DNA of 64,000 bases from Neoceratodus forsteri (taxonomy: Eukaryota > Chordata > Ceratodontiformes > Ceratodontidae), in assembly GCA_016271365.2 (NCBI GenBank), contig CM057452.1, positions 1,244,679,001 to 1,244,743,000 of the forward strand, read 5' to 3'. The notes beneath the pieces were generated by a model. The model was not told where the DNA came from. It made no database searches and saw only the letters and a list, made by a program, of their open reading frames with translations. Each line of letters begins with the position of its first letter. The first letter of the stretch is position 1. A program made the translations under genes and the position numbers. This document shows, piece by piece, positions 34,899-46,983 of this stretch.

Positions 34899-35310
34899 GG
34901 GCCTTCTATTTCACAAACTCCTACCATACCTACTACTCTAGGGAATAGAGTTAAGCCACAAAAAGTACTACAAGTTACATAAGCACTATATACTCCATTG
35001 CTATTCCACAAGCATTGAATGGGAGGGCTTAGCCCGAGGTTCAATGTGGGGAATAGCTCCTCCCACAACATCTACTTAAAGCCCTCCACTAATGCACCTC
35101 CCTTGCTTAGGGAGTGTTTTTTGTTCACCTTCTTCCCCTCCTGCTCCTCCTTCTCCTGTGCTCTTCTCACCCATGTTCCTGGGCCTTCTATTCCCTACAA
35201 ACACCTAACTACATATCTACTACTCAATGGTGGGAATAGAGTTAAACCACAAAAAGTACTACAAGTTACACAAGCACTATATACCCCATTGCTATTCCAC
35301 AAACATCGAA
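34899..35310. repeat. Pair of ~125-bp direct repeats
   Basis: 34899-35018 and 35181-35310 share GGGCCTTCTATT, GGAATAGAGTTAA, CCACAAAAAGTACTACAAGT, AAGCACTATATAC and CCATTGCTATTCCACAA. The spacer is ~160 bp. Origin unknown. Confidence 0.85.
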
Positions 35311-35387
35311 CTGATTTCTGCTTCAATAATTCTACAGTACTCATCTTATTCAGCTGTTGTTACCATTTGCACACCTGTTTACTTTTG

Positions 35388-35602
35388 CTTGTTTTTTTTT
35401 TTTGTTATTCTTTGGTTCTGGGCCAGGCCCACTAGGCACAAGTGCCTGTTTTCAGGGGTGACCCAGGAGCACTGGTGAATTTAATTGACTTGCTCAGAGT
35501 CACACAGTATTCATATGGAAGCTGTGAGAATCAAACCCATGTATACTGGATGTGTCAATCTAATTCACAGCTTTTTACTCTAATCTATAGGCTATACTGC
35601 CA
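35388..35602 (-). repeat. CORE-SINE (MIR-like), minus strand
   Basis: On the minus strand, a tRNA-like head GGCAGTATAGCC with B-box-like GGGTTTGATTCTC leads into the CORE block CTGTGTGACTCTGAGCAAGT. It then runs to a tail with CTCCTGGGTCACCCCTGAAA that matches LINE A's 3' end. A T-run at about 35391-35404 is its A-tail in reverse. Confidence 0.85.
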
Positions 35603-36118
35603 GACACCTTGCTAAACCCAAGTAATTGTAACTGTTACACCACTCTGGGATTCAGCCTCATCATCTGTGCTAAACCTGCACAGCTTAGTTTTAATACTAT
35701 TTGGCTGCTGTTTTTAACTGCTTGATAGTCAAAGGTTGCCTATGTACTGCTGTTTTTACTAGTGTACAAACAAGTTGCTTATTTCATTTCTCAGTCTACA
35801 TGCTTACTATGCTCCCTGCCATACTCTTGGCTTTCTCCAACTCGCCTTCATTCCTCCAACCATCTCCCCACCTGCCCATCTCCACCCTCCTTCCTCCTTT
35901 TTCTTACCCCTCCACCCATCCTCCCCCTCCCCTCCTCTCCCTCTCTCCCCTCCTTCCCCATCCATCCTAGTCTCCTTGCTTCACTCTCCCTTAACCTGGA
36001 ATCCTCCAGCATTCCATCCTGTCCCTTCTCCATGTCTCCCCACCTTCTCCTCCCTGGCAAAGGGAATATAAGTCCAACCCCATGCTCAGCCTCCTTTCCC
36101 TGCTTCTTGTCCTTTGAT

Positions 36119-36145
36119 GGCAATGTGGAACTTAACCTTAGTTCC
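36119..36145 (+). other. Decayed 2A-like ribosome-skipping motif
   Basis: The codons read G-N-V-E-L-N-L-S-S, directly before the LINE endonuclease. 2A-like peptides with the consensus D-V/I-E-x-N-P-G-P are known at this position in several vertebrate and invertebrate LINEs. Four single transitions would turn the consensus codons into the observed ones (GAT to AAT, CCT to CTT, GGT to AGT, CCC to TCC). Position and V-E-L-N core support the assignment. It is no longer functional as read. Confidence 0.6.
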
Positions 36146-36832
36146 CCTTCCCTATACCTCAAGGCCTTAGTGTTTTCCACCTCAATGCACGGAGGCTCCT
36201 CCCTAAACTGGATATCCTCACTGTATGGGTCTCTCATCACTCTCCAGGCTTCCCCTGTAACAGGAAATCCTGGCTCTCATCCAGGATTCCTGATTTCAGT
36301 TTGGCCATTCCAGACTAGAATGTCTTTAGGCCGGACAGAGGTAAATGAGGAGTGGAGTTGCCTTATATGTCTACCAGAACCTCTCCTGCACCATCACTCT
36401 CAAGGGAGGCTGCACTCTTCTCCCATGTGTTTCTGTATCCAAGTTCTTCCCCTCATTACTAATTTTTATTGGTGTCTTCTATTCCTCATCAAGAATGTCC
36501 CACTCTTCTCTGGTGGACTCACTCTCTACTCTCTCATACTCCTTTGCTGGTGCACTCTTCCTCATGGGTGACATTAACATTAATTTGCTCTTCTTAAGCT
36601 CTAGGCTGACCACCCACAGAACTGAGTCCCATAACCTTTTACAGCTCATCACAGAGCCCACCTGACTTAATCCCCACTTATCAAACCATACCTTTCTGAA
36701 CTGCTTTTTCGCCTCACACCCCCACTGCATTGTCGCAGCAGGTATCTTGCCAGACACCTTCAGCAACTACTGCATGACATTTTGAAAGTCTGGTTTCCTT
36801 CCTTCTTCCTGAAGTACACCTGGTCCAGCTTC

Positions 36833-36840
36833 TTTTGGTC
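36833..36840. repeat. Target-site duplication of hAT (left copy)
   Basis: TTTTGGTC, 8 bp, matching CCTTGGTT (47810-47817) at five central positions. Eight bases is the hAT rule. Counting one copy keeps the LINE B frame. Confidence 0.6.
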
Positions 36841-36870
36841 TAAGGTTTCCAACAACCTGGTATTTTACCA
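36841..36870 (+). repeat. hAT left terminal inverted repeat (degenerate)
   Basis: Starts TAAGGTTTCC. Aligns with the right end at most positions, with a 3-base gap. Confidence 0.6.
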
Positions 36871-39639
36871 GATGAGCCAGTGTTCTGGTGTGATGTCTGG
36901 TTATCTGGTTTTCCTTCCTCTTTTCATTTTTGTCTTTGCAGTGCTGGCATGTGTGACCATGACTGAGTCCTATTGGAGAGTAAGCATTTATTTTTAATGC
37001 ACAGGACATCAGCATGATGTATAGGACTCAGGAGAGGGACACACAGTATGTCGGCAAGACAGTCACGCAACCCCAAACCAAACCCACACTGTGGCAGCAG
37101 TCCTCAATCCATGACAGCTTCAGCTGCTTACAGAGACCCATAACCTGTCCAACAATGGAAACAAAATTATTTTGTAACAGCACTGATGGATTAAGTCCAG
37201 TAGTGGACTGGCCTGTCTTCTAGCAGACACTCACACCAGCTAGAGCCCTCTCTCTCCATGAGCATGGGGAGGTACCAGCGGTCTGGTTGGTGACCGTCAT
37301 GACTCAGGTACTATAGGTGAGAGAAAGCATGTGCTCTGGCTGTAAAAAAGTTGCAGTAAGCCAGCTTGGTCTCAGTCGACTAGACTGGGCAGCAAGCAAA
37401 AAGCAAAGCAGGCAACTTTCTGTGTTCATGCAACTCCTTTTCCCAACTGAGTCCTAAGTATTACTGAGAGGTTTCTTCCAGCTACAGACTGCATCTTAAA
37501 GTCATACACCAGCTTGTACAGCCAGGAAATAATGGGCAAGCAAATCAGTTATGTCAAATCGAGTAGCTGCGGTCTAGGATTGATCATGATTGGTCCTATA
37601 GTTAATGACCAATCAGATTGCCTAGTTCATGCAATGATGTGGTGGGAAAATTGAAACAATAGAGGACATCCCAGCTCCTTCCCTATAACAAAAGGAGATA
37701 TAACATATGTCCTCTACCATTTGGAAGACTTGTTTCCACACTGACCTATCCAGCCACCAGAGACCCAGCAAGACTTCCACAGACTCGAAGGAGATTTCAC
37801 TAAAGGAGCCACAGCCAGTCCTAAAGCACGGACTACAAAACAAAGAGAGCACAGGGGAGTAGCCAGCCAGCAAGCCCCTCGGAGAACAACTAAGCCACAT
37901 TGACACTACACATGTTTTACTACAGCAGCACCAACCAGTGAACTTTTAAGGTAAGCTAACCGAAGACTGACATAACATGGATGGAGAAGTTTTGTTAATA
38001 CAGTATTATACTTATTGTTTGGTCTGCAGTGTGTAGTTCGTCCAGAGAAATCCATGCAATGTTAAAAGTTTATTAAAAATAAGGAATTTTCCGTTTCTGT
38101 ATAGGATGCAATAGTTTTTTGATACTGTGCACTTTGACATAAGATATGTATATATTTTTTTTTATTTACTTGATTTTTCTGGTTATTTGGAGGACTGTGA
38201 TACCTAACGGAGTCTGAGAATAATGTAGTAAAAGCAGTATACAATGTCATGTTATATACCCAGCCTTGGGCTTATCAGGTCACTGAATAAAGGTATTTTC
38301 TGACTATGAAAGTTCCATTATTTAGCTCCCTACTACTTTGTGCTGTCTGAAGAAAGTAACAGGTGCTTTTGCAGCTGCACTCACACAGCGCTTCATAGCT
38401 GAATCTGCTAGAAAATAGAATACATGTAACATTGGTGCCAATCATCCTGGGGGGGTCAAATTGTATGTAATTGAATGCAGAGAAACTTTCTTCACCAGTT
38501 GACCTAACCAGCTCAAGGTTGGGATTATCCCAATTGGATGAGTACAGAACTTAATTTATTGTGGTGGTGTTATTTGCAATGGAGCTGCTGCTGTCATCTT
38601 TAAATGCCAGTTTTAAAGTGTCGGTGGTTACTATTGGTTTTAAATTGAGTTTGGCCTTTTCCCTAGTGATAGAGAGTCAGGGGCCAGTAAGGACACTACA
38701 CACAATAATTTGTGGCACTCAGGTCACTAGATGATGCAAGGGACTTATGTTGCCACCCAAATTCTTGTGTTTTGTTCATTGATGCACTCTGACTTACTAA
38801 AATCTGGTTACAGACATTGAGGGGGTACAAATTGGCAGAGAAAAAGGGAAGGTGTGAACAATACATAAAATTTCCAAAAACTGCAAATGCTCCAGTGCAT
38901 ACCTTAAGTCTCACATGACCCTAATTATAAGTGGGCAGCATTCATTTCCCCCCCCCTCAAAATTGCTCTGCCCTTCATTCACCTCATGTCTGAGTCCAAC
39001 AAGTATGGCTCATACAGAACAGTGCTTCCCACAAGGAAGTGATGATGCAGACTTTTATTTTAGTTGGTGCCATTGTTATGCCATATAGACAGTGTCCAAT
39101 TCAACAGTATTCTATCTGCCTCTTCGCCTACAGTATATCAACCTGTGGCATAGCAGCAACGTGGTGGAGTGGTACCGGGACATGAATATATCACTTGTTG
39201 CAAATCGATTAATAATTGTAGTCTGATGGGGACCTGGTTGTAGTGGTATTTAACTGCAAATAATGATGATACTTAGGAATGGAATCAGATAGCATTTGAC
39301 TTTTTTTTAAGCAGTCTTGCCACCTCCTAAAGTTTGCATCAGTGACTGTGTGAGATGGATGGCACATTGACCTTCAGCATGTATAAGACAGTGAGGATCT
39401 GATATTTCTATACTGTGAGGTCAATACCATATAGGGGAGCAGTAGAACAAAGCAGTACCACCATGACAAGGTCCTCCTCTGCGGGCACTAGTTTCAGTAT
39501 TGAAATTAGATAAGGATTTATGTAATGTAATAAATGGTGTTTTAAAATATTTGTTGCCAGTTGTGTATGCACTGCAATGACAGGTGTTTGTGTTATGATA
39601 GGAATAACATTTTACATTTTTTTGGTTTGGCTTGTTTTT
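36871..39639. other. hAT 5' non-coding region, unassigned
   Basis: About 2.8 kb with no domain-bearing frame. It may include the hAT promoter, an upstream exon or an unrecognised insertion. Confidence 0.4.
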
Positions 39640-39994
39640 CAGTAGGGTTGCTGAACAACTGTTTGTGGAGCAGGAAAGGCAAGGTATTTTGTGGTGGCGG
39701 TGGAAAAGAATGCTTCTGAAATGAAACAGCCACTTGCCTCTTTAGAAGAACCCAGCGATGATGCCAGCAGCACCAGCAATCCTGTACCAGCAAAGAACTC
39801 AAAGGGGTTCTGCATCTACAATAAGAAATGAAAGCACAAATATCCTTGGGTGAGGTCAATGCAAAACATGGACAATTTTGCAAAATGCATTTCCTGTGGC
39901 ACAATCTTCACTATTTAGTGGGATGTAGGAAAGGCCCTGAAAACCCACCAAAAATCAGACCAACAAAGTTTCCATGTAGAAAAAGAGAACTTGC

Positions 39995-40007
39995 TCATGA
40001 CAAAATT
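39995..40007. repeat. 13-bp target duplication of the 538-bp insert (left)
   Basis: TCATGACAAAATT, matching TCATGATAAAATT at 40546-40558 with one mismatch. Confidence 0.75.
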
Positions 40008-40545
40008 ATTTTTTGGGGGGTTCAGTCCACACTCAATCCCCCAATGGAACTCACCCCCTGGCCCGTGCACCAACCCACCATTCCCAGGGTTACCGCCCCC
40101 AGGTAGGCTGCTGGGACGGCATCCTCTCTCCTAATGGTCAATGGAATCAATCCCTGGCTTACCCCCCAGGGTGGAGCCACAGGAGTGGGACCCCCCCCAG
40201 TGTACACTGGTGGCAGCAGAAGCAGCAGCGGAGCAAGGCATAATGGCTGGGGGACCGGAGATTTTGGTAGCTGTGTTTCCCTGGGAGGCGGGGTGTGCAA
40301 TTATGCCAGCATCTGTCCCACCTCCCACACAAGTAGGCATTGGCTTTTTACCGGCAATTCTCTGGTCTTTGCCAGAGGTCACCACCAGGTTGGACACTCA
40401 CCCCCCTCCCACGGAGCAGGAGAGCTGCAGTTCAGGTGCTCTATCCTTCTCTGCCCAGCTGGTCCTCCAATCCCTGGGTCCATTCCTGAACCTGGGATGT
40501 CAGCATCACAAGCGATCACTTTGTCACCACACCAGCAGGCTGGCT
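40008..40545. mobile_element. 538-bp GC-rich insert of unknown family in hAT
   Basis: Interrupts the hAT coding region between the BED finger and the catalytic domain. It is flanked by a 13-bp duplication with one mismatch, a length expected from LINE-driven retroposition. It starts ATTTTTTGGGGGG, so it could be a minus-strand retroposon with a short reversed A-tail. The interior is GC-rich and the overlapping frames of 70-143 codons lack known domains. Family not recognised. Confidence 0.65.
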
Positions 40546-40558
40546 TCATGATAAAATT
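40546..40558. repeat. 13-bp target duplication of the 538-bp insert (right)
   Basis: TCATGATAAAATT; hAT-type sequence resumes directly after it. Confidence 0.75.
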
Positions 40559-41371
40559 CTTATAGAAATGGAACCTGACATCACCTGAAATCATGAAGGT
40601 TACAGCTGCTGAGGTAGCACCTATTTACCGTGGTGTGCGGCATCACCATTCATACCTTTTGATGGTCTGTGGAAGCAAATTGGCACAGAACATCTATGCT
40701 GACTCTACAGTTACTTCCAAACTTAGCTACAGAAAGACCATATCTGGGTGCATTGTAACAAATGTTTTGGCACTATATTCAGCGGCACTACTCCTGCATG
40801 AACTGGGCGCATCATATTTTTTTGTGGCTTCTCATTCTTCAAATAAAGATAACAAAAGGATGTTCCATGTAACCATTCAGTACTTCCATAAAGAAAAAAG
40901 GCATTCAGCACAAATGTCTTGACTTCTATGAGTACCATGAAGAGACCTCTGAAGCCTTCATTAAAAAAATAAAGAGTTCCTTCATTAAAAGGTCTTGCTT
41001 TTGCAACATGTTTCAAGCTATGCTGCAGATAATGCATCTATGAATTATGGAAAACACTGTTCTGTATTCAAACATCTAAAAACAGAGGTGCCCCACATTA
41101 TTTCAACCAATTATTTGTGCAATGCCATACATACCTGTATTAGACTTGCAAGCAAGGCCCTTGCCAAATTTGACATGGAAACCCTTTTGCTGAAAATATA
41201 CAGTAAATTCTCGGGATCAGCAAAGAAAGTGCAACAACATAAGGAAATGTTTGCCTTTGTGGACCAGGACTGGAAGGAGATTTAACAGCATGTTTTTACC
41301 AGGTGGCTCTCAATCTTTCCTGCTGTAGCTCAGCTTATATACTGCTGGCCCACAATAATAAGTTACTTAAC

Positions 41372-41441
41372 ATAGACTTTAGCTGCAGACAAGGTCCGCT
41401 TAGCCCACCCAGTCTGCTCATTTCCCTACCTATTGGATAAT
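41372..41441 (-). repeat. CR1 3'-end scrap inserted in hAT
   Basis: Reads like the reverse complement of the CR1 3' end at 60930-61020 (GCAGACAAGGTCCGCTTAG, CCCAGTCTGCTCATTTCCCT). hAT coding sequence lies on both sides. Very short, so the CR1 copy was severely 5'-truncated. Confidence 0.75.
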
Positions 41442-41570
41442 ACTTTTTAAGACAAGGGCCAGATGAGTGTCACCGTTCCATTTTGAAATTTGTGGAGGCA
41501 GATGAGGATGATTACAGTGACCACAGTGACTTATCAAAGGCAGAGTGCTGCCTTCATTTTATGCGTTACA

Positions 41571-42100
41571 TTTTTTATTTATTTTACTTTATTTATTTGC
41601 TTTAGGTAACCAGGTGGGTGCACTAGGCATAAGAATGCCTATTTTCAGGCATGACCAGTGAGAATACAAGTTACAATACATGAGTATACATGTGACGCAG
41701 CACATGAGCACTGTGAAGAGGGGGATCACATACAATCAGCTTTGGGGTTAGGAGGAACATTGTTCAGCATGGTTCAAACATCACAGTTTGGCCAATCAAA
41801 AGAAAACAAGAATGCAGAAAAACATGTGAAACAACAGGCATTGCAAAAGAAAAGTATACACAATATACAAATATACAATAAATGTCTTTATGTTGCCATT
41901 GGCTTGGGGAGAGTAGAAACAGGGAGGAGAGGGAAGGGGAGAGAGGTGGGAAGTAGAGGAAGAGGGTAAGGTAAGAGAGAAAGCATTTAAAGGAGGGTTA
42001 TAAGACAGGTGGAGCATGGTGTCAGTGGAGTAGTTGCCTAGGGGCACGGAGGGCAGGGAGAAGATATGGTCTAAGGTGGATGAAAGAAAGTGCAGGGGCT
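41571..42100 (-). mobile_element. Minus-strand retroposon with the shared LINE/SINE tail
   Basis: The left end is an ATTT-rich run (reversed AAAT tail), then the complement of the CCTGAAAATAGGCAT..CCACCTGGTTACC tail shared by LINE A and CORE-SINEs. The remaining ~400 bp to 42100 is not recognised and may be LINE 3' UTR. hAT coding sequence resumes near 42103. Confidence 0.65.
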
Positions 42101-43042
42101 AACAGTTTTCCACAAATAATTTGCCCAGTTTGAAAGCAATTTGTTGACTGCTCCAGAGGTATGTAGCATCATGCATAATCTCTGCTCTGAACTTGAGACA
42201 GTGTTTGAGGTCATGTTTCTGGGTTTACAGACAAGTCTGCTGTTAAAAGGTTTCCATTAAAGATCAGAAAGATAGTCACTAAAGACTTGAGTGTCTTATA
42301 TTTGGGCTATTGCATACCTGAAGAAATAGTTTGATCATGACAACAGTCCCATAAGGTAGTGCAGATATTCTCTCTACAAAATGCAGTATCTTTGGAGGAA
42401 CTGTCTACCTCTGTGGGGGTACTGAAGTTGCACAATGGTTTGGATATTGATGCACTCTACACTGATTTCAAAACACTGTTTGCAGCATTGCCATTCATTG
42501 ATTGAACAAAAGGTTCAATGTGCCTGTGTAACTGGTTTCATGCTTGTGTAACATAGATAAACTTTGGCTGTTCGCCTCTCTATCCATGGGTAAACCACCC
42601 TGTAGGGGTACGAATGCAAGTAACCTAGGGTAGGGTTCCACCCCTTGAGGTGCCACGGGAGTGATTTCCTTCGCTAAAGGTACCTTAGGAAGAAGCCAAT
42701 GGGAGAGAGAGGTGTGCTGCTGGAGGAGGAGTGGTGGATGGAGAAGCAAGGAAAAATGCTTGTGTGTGGAGAGAGCAGAGCAGCCCTTAAACAGGCAAAA
42801 AGGGGTGTCTGGCCAGTTGCACCACCCCCTTGAACTACAGGCTATAGCCTTCCAATTCAGAGTGCCTGTGCAACTGGTTTTGTGCTTGTGTAATGTAGAT
42901 AAACTTTGGCTGTTCGCCTGTCTATCCTTGGGATATACCACCCTGTAGGGGTATGAAGGCAAGAAACCCTAGGGGAGGGTTCCACCCCTTGAGGTGCCAT
43001 GGGAGTTATTCCCTTGGCTTAAGGTACCTTAGAAAGAAGCCC

Positions 43043-46000
43043 AAAAAGAGCATCAAGCAAAGCATACAAGGAAGTGAACGCATATTGGGGTCGAGGACCT
43101 GTACGTAGGTCAGTTGGTAGAATGGGTTCAGTTGGTAGCATGGGTCAATGAAGACCTGTACATAGGAGGGATGGTAACATAGATTCAATTGGTAGCATGG
43201 GTCAATGAAGACCTGTATGTAGGTTGGTTGGTAATGGGTTCAGCTGGTAGCAAAGGTCAGTTGGTCATATTGTTTGAGTAAAGTAGGCAGGAAATGACAG
43301 GTGAATTGTGACCCACTCAGTGGTTTGACTGTAAGGCATGGAGGCTAGGCTTCCTTAGGAGAGGGAGAACAGCCAAATGGGGAGACAGGACATTACAGGA
43401 CATCCACCCGACTCCATCCAACAATGGGAACTTACCTAAGTGGGAAACCTACCTAAGTGACTTAGGGACTGCTAGGATGTCTAACTAATATTATGACCAT
43501 TGGCATGGAGGAGAGAAAAAAACCCTTTGAGGAGGAAATCTCTGGGGATCTAAGGCCTAGGTCTCCTTTCCTCCAGGCTTAGGGACAGTTTTGGTTAGTG
43601 ATAGCTCAGTTACTGTAATTTAGTAGACCAATTCAAGGGAATTACAATTTTGGGGGACCACTCTCACTCTATCCCTGTAACAGGAATGCTGTGGAGGGTT
43701 GCTAGTGCACTCTGTAACAAGAGTTGACCAAGCCGGGAGGAGGAGAGAAACGACGGCCAAGGCATTCAGCTGGCCTACCGATCTTTGAACAAACCAGGTG
43801 AACCAGAGGCAGTTGTAGGGAGAATAGCATTGAAGAGTGCCCATGGAACCTGACTAGGGCAACTAAAGTGGCTTCTGGGAGAGCACCACTCCTTCACCGC
43901 TGAAGTCATCAAGAGGTGTCGACGGTATGGTTGATGACTGAAGATCCACCCGGAGTGAGGACCTTCCCAACTATGGGCCAGGTGAGCAGGACCCCACCCC
44001 AAACTTTGCATGCTCAAGATGCAGACTTCCGGCTGCAGAGAGAGGCTGTTGGCCACAGGGCTAGCCATGAGTCCTGGAGTAATGGATATGTTTGGCATGT
44101 CTCCAAAATGTGGAAAAGTGAGTTGTAATGAGTGTCATAGGGACAAGTTTGGTAACTTTGGGTTGACACATTCTTCTTCTCTCTACTTCCTGTAATCTTT
44201 CTCTTTCTATCTAAGTATGTTACATAACAGCATTTTCCCTTCTTTTTGCTTCTTTTATTCTATCTCTGTTGTCCTTTCCCTATCCTCTGAATCACGAGTT
44301 GGCCACTCGCATTTCTGTGTCACCAGGGGCACTTAACTAGTCTGTTAATTGCGAACCCCCCCCCAAATAATGTTTCCTCTGAGTAAGCCTGAACTGAGGC
44401 ATATAGTGCCTAATTTGTATGGTGAAAGAGAAGAATGCAGTGCTGAGATAATTCAGGCAGAGCGCAGTGCTCTGTCTTATTATTGGAACACCAGTTACCA
44501 CATGAGCGTGCAAACATGCGAATTGTGGCTGCATGACTGTGCAATAGTGTGTACATTTGGTAATGTGTAATTACGCCAAACAAAATAAGAAAAGTCCCCG
44601 CATTTGGACTTTGCAGTCCTGCACTTCTCTGAACTTTTCCCCTTTTCTGAGTGATCCCTCTAAGGTCTGTCTTGAGCTGTAGCCTGTTAATTCAGGAAAA
44701 GAAAGAACAGAGAAGAAATAAAACAGACCCCTCAGAGTTTTAAAACTCAGCAGGGCGTTTGCCTAGCAACCTGCTGTGTTTACTTGCTGTGCTTAGCATA
44801 ACATTAGAATTAAGATAGAACACTTTCTCTGCTCTTACTATAATGAAGTGAAATAAGTTAGAGTGTTAGAGTGGTTTTCTTAGGCTGAAAAGATTGTTGT
44901 CTATTATTTCTCCTGCCTGGAAATAAAGTGCACTAAATAGAGCTTGTCATTTTGTTTTGGTATCAGCAAAGCACAGGATATTTTCTCTTATTAGGGGAAC
45001 TTAACAAAAAGGTGTTTCTTGGTGTTTGGTCCCTTGCTTGTGCTGCCCCTCGACACTGTCTAGTCAGGTCTGCCTTAGGAGCTGGCTGGCCCTGTTTTCC
45101 TTGGATTTATGCTCCAGACTTTCAGTGTGGGAGGAGCTACGTGTACAAGGACAGTAAGATGTGATAAAGCCTAAATCATTTACCTTTTTCTGGATGTTGT
45201 TTACTTTTTCAAGAGAATATAAACATGACCATTTTTCTGGATGTAATAAAAACCTTTTGTTTTAAGAAAAATGAAATAATTTCTAGATTGTGGGAGGAGC
45301 TATCTGGTCACATGGGCTAACTCATGTATTTAAGCAAGGTAAGTCCATTGTCCAGTTAGTCTTTATGTGCTGTGCAGTTAGTACATGTCAGAAGGGGGGG
45401 TTCTCTAGCATTTTCTAGAGAAGAATTTTCTGTTTATGTATTTATGTTGCCTTATTGGTTTTTATTTTGTAGTGGATAGTCTGCTTATTATTTTTGTTTG
45501 GTAAATAAATTCTGGCAATTTGCCTAAAAGGAGGAGGCTGCAAAGCCAGTATGGTAGGAGGTGTGGTTTGAAGCAAGTAAACATGATATGCTCTCAGACT
45601 TGGAAGTGGATGCCAGTACTGAAAAGGGAGAGGTCCTGGAATGAACAAACTTGCAAGCTGATTTGCGTTAGAGCCATGATGGCTGGTATATGAGCAATAC
45701 TGGTAGTGTAAGGGACACGAAGGCTGGGAGGACTGCAAGGGACAGGAAGGCTAGGATGTCTGTGTAAATCAGGTGCAGAATAGCAGGGAAAGGATGGTAG
45801 AAGGCTGGGCGGACCCATGTTTCCTAATGTAGAGAGTTGCCAGGAATAGCTGGTTGCAGAATGCCATAAAGGCTGTGTGGAGCAGCAACAGAAGGCCAGG
45901 GTGAGCCACTGATCAATAAAACATATAAGAAGTTAAAAGCTGCTTCTGCTGCCTGGAGCCATAATACCCAATGCGACTCCTCAGTCCCCGGCCGTAGGAA

Positions 46001-46861
46001 AAACAAAGAAGCCACAAACATGACATCACAACACCAAGCAGCTAATAAAATAACTTAAATACATGCCAGCCATGAAAGTAGGATTAGGTTATCATCAGAA
46101 ACAAACTGCTAAGGATTTGACATGAGAAAGATCTGGTAAAAGTGGGAGTAGCCATAAATGAGCCTAAATAACACAAACATAGAAGTGAGGAGTAATGCAG
46201 GTGGGCTGCAAAAGTATTTGAGCAGCATCCAGAAGCAATTAACTATAGCTTATAGGGGTAGCAATCTGAATGAACATAGAAACTGTAGGGAGAGGCAATG
46301 CACTGAAAACAGCAACAATATTTGCTTGGTATCAGTTCAGGAAGTAAGATTGAGTTCCATTGATTAGGTTGCTGAGGTTTCAGTGAAGAAGTAAAACAAG
46401 GGAAAGTTGTTAGCTAGGCAGCAAAGCCATGAACAGGTGTAACCAATTAAGGGGAACAAGGCAGCAGATTGCAGTGTGACCTGAAACAATGACAATAGCA
46501 GGGACTGCAGCCTGTTAGGCAGAAAGCAGGGTGAGTGAAGTTTACAGAGAATAATGCAGTGAACAGAGGGCTGCAATAGGAGGTGAGAAATGGAGTCTGG
46601 GGGTAGAAGCATAAAGTAGCATGAGGCAAGGAAACACAGAGTATAACCTGAAGCTCAAGTAGCAATGTTTAGACAGGGCACTAAAAAACTAAAAAGCCCC
46701 CAAAAAACAAATAAGGCAAACACAAAGACAGGAGCAGGAAGGGAACCATCACACACAGAAGCATGGAGTAAAACAAACCAAAAGCAGAAAACAGGAGTCC
46801 AACACAAACCAAGGAGAGTCCAAGCATGCACAAATGATATGGGGGACAAAGCCCTAGTAGG
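43043..46861. other. 3.8-kb unidentified insert in the second repeat unit
   Basis: It separates the two halves of repeat unit 2. It contains a 57-bp minisatellite at 43096-43262. No transposon protein, tRNA or LTR pair recognised. Open frames up to 122 codons lack motifs. Confidence 0.5.
43096..43262. repeat. 57-bp minisatellite, about 2.9 units
   Basis: Units start at 43096, 43153 and 43210 with GACCTGTAYRTAGG and contain TTCARYTGGTAGCA and GGTCAATGAA. The first two spacings are exactly 57. Confidence 0.92.
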
Positions 46862-46956
46862 CTCCAGGAGAGAGAAGGCAGACTGACAGAGTCTTCAGGC
46901 GTAAGGAAAAATGCTTGTGTGGAGTGAGCAGAGCAGCCTTTAAATAGGCAATAAGG

Positions 46957-46983
46957 GGGGGTGGTGCAAGTTGCACCACCCCC
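46957..46983. repeat. Perfect 13-bp palindrome around one base
   Basis: GGGGGTGGTGCAA and TTGCACCACCCCC around a central G. The homologous site in unit 1 (about 42810-42835) keeps only the right arm. Confidence 0.9.

Larger units (their letters stand above)
36062..36840 (+). pseudogene. LINE B piece 1: N-terminus with 2A-like motif and endonuclease
   Basis: A short N-terminal stretch (CSASFPCFLSFDGNVELN) is followed at about 36172 by an apurinic-type endonuclease: FHLNARRLLPKLDILTVWV, then VALYVYQNLSCTI, GDININLL (about 36567) and HNLLQLITEPT. The rest reads, in another frame, decayed HTFLNCFF and KVWFPSFFLKYTWSSFF up to the hAT insertion. Several frameshifts and a stop after EPT make it dead. 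Upstream, 35800-36060 is a pyrimidine-rich tract that may be the LINE 5' region. Confidence 0.82.

Noticed and set aside
35762..36571. 269-codon plus-strand frame read as a gene
   Set aside because: Its first half is a pyrimidine-rich low-complexity stretch, and its second half is out of frame with the LINE endonuclease; only the short CFLSFDGNVELN part fits LINE B.
38284..38345. Possible poly(A) signal/exon end (AATAAA near 38285)
   Set aside because: Isolated hexamer in an AT-rich non-coding hAT region with no adjoining coding frame.
39640..39660. AGTAGGGTTGCTGAACAAC as an internal hAT terminus
   Set aside because: It sits just before the BED finger, and the sequence on both sides belongs to the same hAT element; no duplication.
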